From Ramlibacter sp. (GTDB lineage: Bacteria > Pseudomonadota > Gammaproteobacteria > Burkholderiales > Burkholderiaceae_C), in contig JAJAZH010000045.1 of NCBI GenBank assembly GCA_026785815.1, positions 1 to 6,161 on the forward strand: a stretch of 6,161 nucleotides of DNA. Reading direction: 5' to 3'. The notes under the pieces were generated by a model, which was not told the origin of the DNA, did no database searches, and was given only the letters and a program-made list of their open reading frames with translations. This document shows, one piece after another, positions 1 through 6,161 of the stretch (its first letter is position 1; the number at the start of each line of letters is the position of its first letter). Made by a program: the position numbers and the translations under genes.

Positions 1-1
1 C

Positions 2-970
2 ACCACCGGCTCGTTCGACAATGCCGTCACGGCGGCGCTGGCGCTGGGCGGCTCGACCAACGCGATCGTCCACCTGATCGCCATGGCGCGGCGCGCCGGC
101 ATCGCGCTGGACCTCGCGCGCTTCGACGCGCTGGCGCGCAAGACACCGGTGCTGGCCAACCTGCGGCCGAGCGGCAAGTACCTGATGGAGGACTTCTTCT
201 ACGCCGGCGGGCTGCGGGCCCTGCTGACCCGGCTGGCCGACCTGCTGGACTTCAGCCAGCAGACCGTCTCGGGCCGCAGCCTGGGCGAGAACGTCGAAGG
301 TGCCAAGGTCTACAACGACGACGTGATCCGGCCCCGCAACAACCCGCTGGTCGAAAGCGACGGCCTGGCCGTGCTGACCGGCAACCTGGCACCCGCCGGT
401 GCGGTGATCAAGCCGGCGGCGATGGAGCAGCAGTTTCGCAAGCACACCGGTCCGGCGCTGGTGTTCAAGGACTACAACGACATGGAGGCGCGAATCGACT
501 CGCCGGACCTCGACGTCAGCAAGGACAGCGTGATCGTGCTGCAGAGCGCCGGGCCGCAGGGCGCGCCTGGCATGCCGGAGTGGGGCCAGCTGCCGATTCC
601 GCAGAAGCTGCTCAAGCAGGGCGTGCGCGACATGCTGCGCATCAGCGACGCGCGCATGAGCGGCACCAGCTACGGTGCGTGCGTGCTGCACGTCACGCCC
701 GAGTCGCATGTGGGCGGGCCGTTGGCGCTGGTTCGCGACGGCGACATGATCGAACTCGACGTCGACGCCCGCAGCATCAGCATGCATGTCAGCGATGAAG
801 AGCTGGCCCGGCGCAGGGCGGCATGGGTGGCGCCGCAGGCGAAATTCAGCCGCGGCTACGGCGTGCTGTATCTCAAGCACATCCAGCAAGCCGACACCGG
901 TTGCGACTTCGATTTCCTGGCGCCGGACTCGGCTAAAGCGATCGCCGGGGGCGAGCCGGAAATTCATTGA
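2..970 (+). CDS. IlvD/Edd-family dehydratase, C-terminal part (L-arabinonate dehydratase-like), 5'-truncated by window edge
   Basis: Family members use an Fe-S cluster and Mg2+ to dehydrate sugar acids or dihydroxy acids to 2-keto acids in the cytoplasm. The frame is open from base 2, giving 322 residues; the ATG at base 83 is internal, because the family signature GGSTNA lies upstream of it (about bases 47-64). Other signatures are KYLMEDFFYAGGLRAL, GNLAPAGAVIKPAA, the DARMSGTSYG block (bases about 650-676) and the ending GYGVLYLKHIQQAD. The Ser of MSGT (codon 659-661) aligns with the serine proposed as catalytic base in this family. Relative to enzymes of about 580 residues, roughly 260 N-terminal residues are missing, including the Cys ligands of the Fe-S cluster. 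The TSYGACVLHVTPE stretch and the C-terminus suggest the sugar-acid branch (L-arabinonate type) rather than valine/isoleucine IlvD, but the substrate cannot be settled here. A stop follows at 968-970, and no clear terminator is seen. Confidence 0.9.
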   Translation, partial: TTGSFDNAVTAALALGGSTNAIVHLIAMARRAGIALDLARFDALARKTPVLANLRPSGKYLMEDFFYAGGLRALLTRLADLLDFSQQTVSGRSLGENVEGAKVYNDDVIRPRNNPLVESDGLAVLTGNLAPAGAVIKPAAMEQQFRKHTGPALVFKDYNDMEARIDSPDLDVSKDSVIVLQSAGPQGAPGMPEWGQLPIPQKLLKQGVRDMLRISDARMSGTSYGACVLHVTPESHVGGPLALVRDGDMIELDVDARSISMHVSDEELARRRAAWVAPQAKFSRGYGVLYLKHIQQADTGCDFDFLAPDSAKAIAGGEPEIH

Positions 971-1050
971 CATCGCCTGGAGCCTGCCGCGAGCGACACA
1001 GCACATTGCCCACCAGTGCACAAGCGCTTTCCCCTAGGAACCACAGCCTC

Positions 1051-1140
1051 TTGTTTTTATCTACCGTTCACCTACAGTGAAGTTCAGGCAAATTTAGGCG
1101 GCAAGTCGGCGGCAACGCGGCCCGCGCGTTAAAGTAAAAC
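1051..1140 (+). promoter_or_regulatory. Candidate promoter/operator region of the prkA operon
   Basis: This lies in the 221-bp gap before prkA, where a promoter is expected. Two weak sigma-70-like candidates are visible: TTGTTT (1051-1056) with TACAGT (1073-1078) at 16-bp spacing, and TAAAGT (1130-1135), which has no good -35 box. Operator-like elements overlap them: an inverted repeat TTCAC-N5-GTGAA (1067-1081) and an exact 8-bp direct repeat GGCGGCAA at 1097-1104 and 1108-1115, one helical turn apart. The boxes match consensus poorly, as expected if an alternative sigma factor or an activator is needed. In E. coli the homologous yeaGH genes respond to RpoS and nitrogen starvation. Neither type of control can be demonstrated from this sequence. 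Confidence 0.3.
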
Positions 1141-1180
1141 TGGAACGGTTTCGCGCCCTGGCGATACACCGTTTCGCTTG

Positions 1181-1188
1181 AAGGAGGT
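1181..1188 (+). promoter_or_regulatory. Strong ribosome binding site of prkA
   Basis: AAGGAGGT is a near-perfect anti-16S match. Its GGAGG core ends four bases before the ATG at 1192. It fixes the prkA start and predicts efficient translation of the first operon gene. Confidence 0.85.
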
Positions 1189-1191
1189 TCC

Positions 1192-3114
1192 ATGGATGTT
1201 GTTCGGAATTTTCTGGCTCGTTACGAGCAGACGCGTGAAGAAGAGATGTCGCTCGAGGAATACCTCGACGCCTGCAAGCGCGATCCCCTGGTGTACGCGA
1301 CAGCGGCCGAGCGGATGCTGGCCGCGATCGGCGAGCCCGAGATGGTCGACACCCGCCATGACCCCCGCCTGTCGCGCATCTTCGGCAACAAGATGGTGCG
1401 CATCTATCCGGCCTTCCGCGATTTCTACGGACTCGAGGAGCCGATCGAGCAGGTGGTGTCCTGCTTCCGGCACGCAGCCCAGGGACTGGAAGAGAAAAAG
1501 CAGATCCTGTATCTGCTGGGGCCGGTCGGTGGCGGCAAGTCGTCCATCGCCGAGCGCCTGAAGGCGCTGATGGAGCAGGTCCCTTTCTATGCGATCAAGG
1601 GCTCGCCGGTGAACGAATCGCCGCTTGGCCTGTTCAACAATGCCGAGGACGCCCCGTTGCTGCAACAGCAGTACGGCGTCGCCCCGCGTTACCTGCAGCG
1701 CGTGATGTCGCCGTGGGCTGTCAAGCGGCTCGAGGAGTTCGGCGGCGACATCCGCAAGTTCCGGGTGGTCAAGCGCTACCCGTCGATCCTCAAGCAGTGC
1801 GCGATCGCCAAGACCGAGCCGGGTGACGAGAACAACCAGGACATCTCGGCGCTGGTCGGCAAGATCGACATCCGCAAGCTCGAAACCTTTGCCCAGGACG
1901 ACCCCGACGCTTACAGCTATTCGGGCGGTCTGTGCCTGGCCAACCAGGGCCTGCTCGAATTCGTCGAGATGTTCAAGGCGCCGATCAAGGTGCTGCACCC
2001 GCTGCTCACCGCCACCCAGGAAGGCAACTTCAAGGGCACGGAAGGCTTCGGCGCGATCCCGTTCGACGGCATCGTGATGGCGCACTCCAACGAAAGCGAG
2101 TGGAAGGCGTTCAAGAACAACAAGAACAACGAGGCCTTCCTCGACCGGATCTACATCGTGAAGGTGCCGTACTGCCTGCGCGTCACCGAGGAAGTCAAGA
2201 TTTACGACAAGCTGGTGCGCAACTCATCGCTCAAGGACGCGGTCTGCGCCCCCGGGACGCTGCGGATGATGGCGCAGTTCTCGGTGTTGACGCGGCTCAA
2301 GGAGCCGGAGAATTCCAGCATCTTCTCCAAGATGCAGGTCTACGATGGCGAGAACCTCAAGGACACCGATCCCAAGGCCAAGAGCTTCCAGGAATACCGC
2401 GACTACGCCGGCGTCGACGAGGGCATGACCGGGATCTCGACCCGCTTCGCCTTCAAGATCATCTCCAAGGTCTTCAACTTCGACTCGACCGAGATCGCCG
2501 CCAACCCGGTGCACCTGATGTACGTGCTGGAGCAGCAGATCGAGCGCGAGCAGTTCGCGGCGGAAGTCGAGCAGAAGTACCTCTCCTACATCAAGGAGCA
2601 CCTGTCGGCCCGCTATGCGGAGTTCATCGGCAAGGAGATCCAGACCGCCTACCTCGAGTCGTATTCGGAGTACGGGCAGAACATCTTCGACCGCTATGTC
2701 ACCTACGCCGATTTCTGGATCCAGGACCAGGAATTCCGCGACACCGATACCGGCGAGATCTTCGACCGCTCGGCGCTCAATGCCGAACTCGAGAAGATCG
2801 AGAAGCCGGCCGGGCTGTCGAATCCGAAGGACTTCCGCAACGAGATCGTCAACTTCGTGCTGCGGGCTCGCGCCAGCAATGCCGGCAAGAATCCGGTCTG
2901 GACCAGCTACGAGAAGCTGCGCACGGTGATCGAGAAGAAGATGTTCTCCAACACCGAAGACCTGCTGCCGGTGATCTCCTTCAACGCCAAGTCCAGCGCC
3001 GACGAGCAGAAGAAGCACGAGGACTTCGTCAATCGCATGGTCGAAAAGGGTTACACCCACCGCCAGGTGCGGCTGCTGTGCGAGTGGTACCTGCGTGTTC
3101 GCAAGAGTTCCTGA
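1192..3114 (+). CDS. prkA: PrkA/YeaG family AAA+ serine protein kinase
   Basis: The product is a 640-residue cytoplasmic protein, the usual length for the family, with an N-terminal AAA+ domain (about residues 20-390) and the PrkA C-terminal domain (about 400-640) with distant kinase similarity. The Walker A loop GPVGGGKS is at 110-117 (K116). The family block GLLEFVEMFKAP is at 253-264, a sensor-1-like MAHSNESEW at 296-304, a candidate arginine finger FLDR (R319) and a sensor-2-like ISTRF (R418). No classical acidic Walker B pair is evident. Homologues have been reported as serine kinases (E. coli YeaG, acting in nitrogen starvation) and, in Bacillus, as an ATP-dependent protease, so the biochemical activity remains debated. 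The start is set by the strong ribosome site and matches the family N-terminus. It is the first gene of a probable operon, 48 bp before yeaH. No frameshift or missing segment is seen. Confidence 0.96.
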   Translation: MDVVRNFLARYEQTREEEMSLEEYLDACKRDPLVYATAAERMLAAIGEPEMVDTRHDPRLSRIFGNKMVRIYPAFRDFYGLEEPIEQVVSCFRHAAQGLEEKKQILYLLGPVGGGKSSIAERLKALMEQVPFYAIKGSPVNESPLGLFNNAEDAPLLQQQYGVAPRYLQRVMSPWAVKRLEEFGGDIRKFRVVKRYPSILKQCAIAKTEPGDENNQDISALVGKIDIRKLETFAQDDPDAYSYSGGLCLANQGLLEFVEMFKAPIKVLHPLLTATQEGNFKGTEGFGAIPFDGIVMAHSNESEWKAFKNNKNNEAFLDRIYIVKVPYCLRVTEEVKIYDKLVRNSSLKDAVCAPGTLRMMAQFSVLTRLKEPENSSIFSKMQVYDGENLKDTDPKAKSFQEYRDYAGVDEGMTGISTRFAFKIISKVFNFDSTEIAANPVHLMYVLEQQIEREQFAAEVEQKYLSYIKEHLSARYAEFIGKEIQTAYLESYSEYGQNIFDRYVTYADFWIQDQEFRDTDTGEIFDRSALNAELEKIEKPAGLSNPKDFRNEIVNFVLRARASNAGKNPVWTSYEKLRTVIEKKMFSNTEDLLPVISFNAKSSADEQKKHEDFVNRMVEKGYTHRQVRLLCEWYLRVRKSS

Positions 3115-3162
3115 AAGCGGCTGGAGTCACCCGTAGTGCCCACCAGCCGCCGGGAAACCCCC

Positions 3163-4434
3163 ATGCTGCACCAGGTGATCGACCGCCGCCTGTCGGGCAA
3201 GAACAAGTCGATCGGCAACCGCGAGCGCTTCTTGCGCCGTTATCGCGACCAGATCAAGGACGCGGTGCGCAAGGCGGTGGGCGACCGCAGCATCCGCGAC
3301 ATCGAGGAAGGCACCGACATCACCCTGCCGCGGCGCGATGTGTCCGAGCCGGTGTTCAACCACGGCCCCGGCGGCACCCGCGAGATGGTGCATCCGGGCA
3401 ACCAGGAATACGTCAAGGGCGACCGCATCTCCAAGCCCGAGGGCGGCGGCAGCGGTGCGGGCAAGGGCGCCTCGGCCGACGGCAGCAACGAGGACGATTT
3501 CGTCTTCCGGATCAGCCGCGACGAGTTCATGAATTACTTTTTCGACGACCTGGCGCTGCCGCGGCTGATCCGCACCCAGCTGCTGGCGGATGCGCCGGAA
3601 TGGAAATCGCGTCGCGCCGGCTTCGTATCCGAAGGCAACCCGACCAGCCTGCACGTGGTGCGCTCGATGCGGGTGGCGCTGGGCAGGCGCATCGCGATGG
3701 GCGGCGAAGCCCGGGTCGAATTGCGCAAGCTCGAGGCGTATCTGAAGCAGCTCGAGCTGCGCGGCGATGCGCCAGCGGCGGAGCTGGCGTCGGTGCAGGC
3801 CGAGATCGTTGCGTTGCGAGCGCGGCTCAAGCGCGTCCCGTTCCTCGACCCGTTCGACCTGCGCTACCGCAACCGGGTGCGCGAGCCGGTGCCGACCAGC
3901 AAGGCGGCGATGTTCTGCCTGATGGATGTTTCGGGGTCGATGGACGAGGCGCGCAAGGACCTGGCCAAGCGCTTCTTCATCCTGCTGTACCTGTTCCTGA
4001 CGCGCCACTACCAACAGACCGACGTGATCTTCATCCGCCACCACACCCAGGCCGCTGAAGTGACCGAGGACGAGTTTTTCCATGCGACCGAGAGCGGCGG
4101 CACCGTGGTCTCGAGCGCGCTGACGCTGATGCACGAGATCATCCGGGCGCGCTACATGTCGGGCGCGTGGAACATCTACGGCGCGCAGGCGTCGGACGGC
4201 GACAACTGGCAGCAGGATTCGTCCAAGTGCCGCGAACTGCTCGACAACCGGCTGCTGCCGCTGTGCCGTTACTTTGCCTATGTGCAGGTGGCCGACGAAG
4301 ACCAGAATCTGTGGGAAGAGTATTGCCGCGTGCGCGACGTCAACCCGCACTTCGCGATGCAGAAGATCGTGACGCCGTCGCAGATCTTCCCGGTCTTTCG
4401 CGACCTGTTCAAGAAGAACCCGATCCCGGCCTAG
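3163..4434 (+). CDS. yeaH: YeaH/UPF0229 family protein with von Willebrand A-like domain
   Basis: The 423-residue cytoplasmic protein is close to the length of E. coli YeaH (about 427). It opens with the family signature IDRRLSGKNKS (6-16), followed by a basic helical region, a conserved MVHPGNQEYVKGDRI block (75-89) and a Gly/Ser-rich linker (about 94-108). Residues 180-225 look helical, possibly coiled coil. The VWA-like domain follows (about 247-415), with the MIDAS signature DVSGS (D255, S257, S259), a likely third-loop threonine in SGGT (T314) and an acidic loop ASDGDNW (D345, D347). MIDAS domains bind divalent metal and usually mediate protein contacts. The ATG at 3163 is chosen because it puts IDRRL near the N-terminus as in homologues; an in-frame GTG at 3136, with GGAG about nine bases upstream, would add nine residues. 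Its position directly after prkA is the standard arrangement and suggests a PrkA partner. The exact function is unknown. Confidence 0.94.
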   Translation: MLHQVIDRRLSGKNKSIGNRERFLRRYRDQIKDAVRKAVGDRSIRDIEEGTDITLPRRDVSEPVFNHGPGGTREMVHPGNQEYVKGDRISKPEGGGSGAGKGASADGSNEDDFVFRISRDEFMNYFFDDLALPRLIRTQLLADAPEWKSRRAGFVSEGNPTSLHVVRSMRVALGRRIAMGGEARVELRKLEAYLKQLELRGDAPAAELASVQAEIVALRARLKRVPFLDPFDLRYRNRVREPVPTSKAAMFCLMDVSGSMDEARKDLAKRFFILLYLFLTRHYQQTDVIFIRHHTQAAEVTEDEFFHATESGGTVVSSALTLMHEIIRARYMSGAWNIYGAQASDGDNWQQDSSKCRELLDNRLLPLCRYFAYVQVADEDQNLWEEYCRVRDVNPHFAMQKIVTPSQIFPVFRDLFKKNPIPA

Positions 4435-4456
4435 CGCCTGAACCCATGGGGGCTTG

Positions 4457-5980
4457 ATGAGCGAACCCGCTGTTATCCGCCAGGAGCGCCTGCCCTGCCC
4501 GTCGGACTGGACCTTCGAGCTGATCGAAACCTACTTCGACGCGATCAGGAAAACCGCCCAGAGCTTCGGCCTGGACACCTACCCGGTGCAGCTCGAGCTG
4601 ATCTCGGCCGAGCAGATGCTGGATGCCTACGCCTCGGTCGGCATGCCGGTCAACTACCGCCACTGGTCGTTCGGCAAGCAGTTCATCTCCAGCGAAAAGA
4701 ACTACCGGCGCGGCCACATGGGGCTGGCCTACGAGATCGTCATCAATTCCGACCCGTGCATCGCCTACCTGATGGAAGAAAACACCATGCCGATGCAGGC
4801 GCTGGTGATGGCGCACGCCTGCTTCGGCCACAACTCGTTCTTCAAGGGCAATTACCTGTTCCGGATGTGGACCGATGCCAGTTCCATCATCGACTACCTG
4901 GTCTATGCCAAGGCCTACATCTCGGAGTGCGAGGAGCGCCACGGCCTGGATGCGGTCGAGGAAGTGCTGGACGGCTGCCATGCGCTGATGCACTACGGCG
5001 TCGACCGCTACCGGCGACCGCAGAAGATCTCGCTGGTGGAAGAAGAGTTGCGCCGCAAGGACCGCGAGGCCTACCTGCAGCAGCAGATCAACGACATGTG
5101 GCGCACCCTGCCCAAGTCGCCGGGCAAGCAGTCGAAAAAGGAGCAGCGCCGCTTTCCCGAGGAGCCGCAGGAAAATCTGCTGTACTTCATCGAGAAGAAC
5201 GCGCCGTTGCTGGAGCCGTGGCAGCGCGAGATCGTGCGCATCGTGCGCAAGGTGGCGCAGTATTTCTATCCGCAGCGCCAGACCCAGGTGATGAACGAAG
5301 GCTGGGCCACGTTCTGGCACTACACACTGCTCAACCGCATGTACGACCAGGGCCAGCTGGCCGACGGCTTCATGATGGAGTTCCTCAGCTCCCACACCAA
5401 CGTGGTGTTCCAGCCGCCGGTGACCCATCCGGGCTACAGCGGCATCAATCCCTATGCGCTCGGGTTCGCGATGTTCACCGACCTGCGCCGGATCTGCGAA
5501 GCGCCAACCGACGAGGACCGGGAATGGTTTCCGGAAATCGCCGGCAGCGACTGGCTCAAGACGCTCGACTACGCCATGCGCCATTTCAAGGACGAGAGCT
5601 TCATCGGCCAGTACCTGTCGCCGCGCCTGATGCGGGAGCTGCGCTTGTTTTCGATCGTCGACGATGCCGCGTCAAAGGAACTCGAGGTGGCGGCGATCCA
5701 CGACGACGCCGGCTACCGGCGCGTGCGGGAGGCGCTGGCCCGCCAGCACGATCTCAACTGGCGCGAGCCCAATATCCAGGTCTGGAACGTGAACCTGCGG
5801 GGCGACCGCTCCTTGACGCTGCGCCACACCCGCCACAACGATCGCCCGCTGGACAACGGCGCCGAGGAAGTGGTCAAGCACGTGGCCCGGCTGTGGGGCT
5901 TCCGGGTCCGCCTGGAAAGTGTCGACAGCCACGACCGCGTGCTCCAGCACTGGGAAGTGACGCCGGCGCCGCACGCCTGA
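4457..5980 (+). CDS. spoVR: SpoVR/YcgB family protein
   Basis: The 507-residue product is the usual length for the family (E. coli YcgB about 510), soluble and without signal peptide or membrane segments. Hallmarks include PVNYRHWSFGKQF (64-76), AYEIVINSDP (91-100), MAHACFGHNSFFKGNYLF (118-135), MNEGWATFWHY (279-289), HTNVVFQP (313-320) and HPGYSGINPYALG (324-336). The region after about residue 435 (NIQVWNVNLRGDRSLTLRH) looks beta-rich and is probably a separate C-terminal domain. In Bacillus subtilis SpoVR affects spore cortex formation; in non-sporulating proteobacteria the role is unresolved and tied to stationary phase. The invariant His/Glu motifs (H120, H125, E281, H288) could form a metal site, which is an inference. 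The start is ATG 4457, preceded by GGGGG four bases upstream; a TTG directly before it is in frame but too close to that site. It lies 22 bp after yeaH, so co-transcription is likely. Confidence 0.95.
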   Translation: MSEPAVIRQERLPCPSDWTFELIETYFDAIRKTAQSFGLDTYPVQLELISAEQMLDAYASVGMPVNYRHWSFGKQFISSEKNYRRGHMGLAYEIVINSDPCIAYLMEENTMPMQALVMAHACFGHNSFFKGNYLFRMWTDASSIIDYLVYAKAYISECEERHGLDAVEEVLDGCHALMHYGVDRYRRPQKISLVEEELRRKDREAYLQQQINDMWRTLPKSPGKQSKKEQRRFPEEPQENLLYFIEKNAPLLEPWQREIVRIVRKVAQYFYPQRQTQVMNEGWATFWHYTLLNRMYDQGQLADGFMMEFLSSHTNVVFQPPVTHPGYSGINPYALGFAMFTDLRRICEAPTDEDREWFPEIAGSDWLKTLDYAMRHFKDESFIGQYLSPRLMRELRLFSIVDDAASKELEVAAIHDDAGYRRVREALARQHDLNWREPNIQVWNVNLRGDRSLTLRHTRHNDRPLDNGAEEVVKHVARLWGFRVRLESVDSHDRVLQHWEVTPAPHA

Positions 5981-6036
5981 GGCAGATCCGAGTGATCTAG
6001 GGCCTGTTCACACTATTGATGGAGGACGCGTTGCTC

Positions 6037-6122
6037 GTCAAAAAGGTCATGCGCAAGGCGCAAAACGCAGCCGGGGTCGCCCCCCGGCAAGGCTTTGTAA
6101 CGCGGCGCATGGCCTTTTTGGC
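6037..6122. repeat. 86-bp imperfect palindrome (long hairpin/cruciform)
   Basis: The outer arms 6037-6054 and 6105-6122 pair over 18 bp with only two G-T wobbles. A middle section pairs GCG 6058-6060 with 6101-6103 and CAAA 6061-6064 with 6094-6097 across a three-base bulge. An apical hairpin pairs GCCGGGG (6070-6076) with CCCCGGC (6082-6088) around a five-base loop. The fold is therefore nearly continuous from base to tip. Such structures occur in REP-like or miniature mobile elements and can also act as transcription barriers. Confidence 0.85.
6040..6119 (+). terminator. Possible bidirectional transcription terminator of the prkA operon
   Basis: In RNA, the stem 6045-6054/6105-6114 (GC-rich, one G-U pair) is preceded by AAAAA (6040-6044) and followed by TTTTT (6115-6119). 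That is the layout of a bidirectional Rho-independent terminator, about 60-140 bases after the spoVR stop. The enclosed 50 bases are long for a terminator but fold themselves. Only five T's follow, so efficiency is uncertain. Confidence 0.3.
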
Positions 6123-6161
6123 CGCAACCCGCAGGGAACGGGCTGAATCGGGCGCCACTCG

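Larger units (their letters stand above)
6000..6161. repeat. Probable end of a dispersed repeat / insertion-like element, continuing past the window
   Basis: Starting about 20 bp after the spoVR stop, the sequence changes character from codon-biased coding DNA to a structured noncoding stretch beginning GGGCCTGTTCACAC. That stretch contains a long imperfect palindrome (6037-6122) and runs off the right edge. A clean start close to a stop codon, a terminus-like motif and a large palindrome are typical of insertion-sequence ends or miniature elements. The opposite end and any target-site duplication are outside the window, and no transposase gene is visible. The assignment rests on structure alone; it could instead be an ordinary structured intergenic region. 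Confidence 0.4.

Noticed and set aside
83..85. ATG as start of the dehydratase
   Set aside because: The same frame is open upstream to the edge and encodes the family motif GGSTNA, so this is an internal methionine.
1022..1029. Palindrome AAGCGCTT
   Set aside because: An isolated 8-bp palindrome with no partner or nearby promoter box; expected by chance.
1096..1111. Sigma-54-type promoter
   Set aside because: GG (1097-1098) and GC (1109-1110) have the correct spacing, but the rest of both boxes fits TGGCAC-N5-TTGC poorly; in such GC-rich DNA this is likely chance.
3257..3480. Frameshift or pseudogenisation in yeaH around the Gly-rich linker
   Set aside because: The frame is continuous with conserved blocks on both sides; Gly/Ser linkers here are normal for the family.
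1932..4058. Long + strand open frame of 708 codons across prkA and yeaH
   Set aside because: It is a shifted-frame shadow: low-complexity Arg/Gly/Ala/Pro-rich product, while the overlapping frames carry clear family motifs and ribosome sites.
3127..4350. Long minus-strand open frame (407 codons) antisense to yeaH; similar ones at 1129-2085, 2224-3060 and 4409-5584
   Set aside because: They mirror the + strand codon bias of high-GC genes; the products are His/Leu/Val/Arg-rich without recognisable domains, and no ribosome sites were noted.
4454..4456. TTG start for spoVR
   Set aside because: The GGGGG at 4448-4452 is only one base away; ATG 4457 has better spacing and codon.
4446..4457. Tiny frame ATG GGG GCT TGA whose stop overlaps the spoVR ATG
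   Set aside because: It would be a three-codon upstream peptide with no ribosome site of its own; reinitiation coupling is possible but unsupported.

Overview
The window is GC-rich with strong third-position G/C bias, and all recognisable genes lie on the + strand. The protein sequences read as proteobacterial. The YeaH and PrkA homologues look most like those of beta-proteobacteria (Burkholderiales-type), but this is an impression from memory of the families, not a search result.

Layout: (1) 2-970, the C-terminal part of an IlvD/Edd-family sugar-acid or dihydroxy-acid dehydratase, cut by the window's left edge. (2) 971-1191, a 221-bp intergenic region with operator-like repeats, weak promoter-like boxes and a near-perfect Shine-Dalgarno sequence. 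(3) 1192-5980, three tightly spaced genes: prkA/yeaG (AAA+ serine protein kinase-like ATPase), yeaH (UPF0229, von Willebrand A-like MIDAS protein) and a spoVR/ycgB homologue. Gaps are 48 and 22 bp, so they very probably form one operon. (4) 5981-6161, a noncoding tail dominated by a long imperfect palindrome (6037-6122) inside what looks like the end of a dispersed repeat or insertion element running off the right edge.

The main content is the PrkA-YeaH-SpoVR triad. It is widely conserved and linked to starvation, stationary-phase and sporulation physiology, but its molecular mechanism is poorly defined. The layout (AAA+ ATPase, MIDAS protein, then a large protein with conserved His/Glu motifs) resembles MoxR/chelatase-type ATPase plus VWA-adaptor systems. 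I infer, but cannot show, that PrkA and YeaH work together on SpoVR or on a shared target. The dehydratase is probably a separate transcription unit: 221 bp separates it from prkA, and its catabolic role has no obvious link to the triad. I found no tRNA, rRNA, CRISPR array or complete transposase gene.
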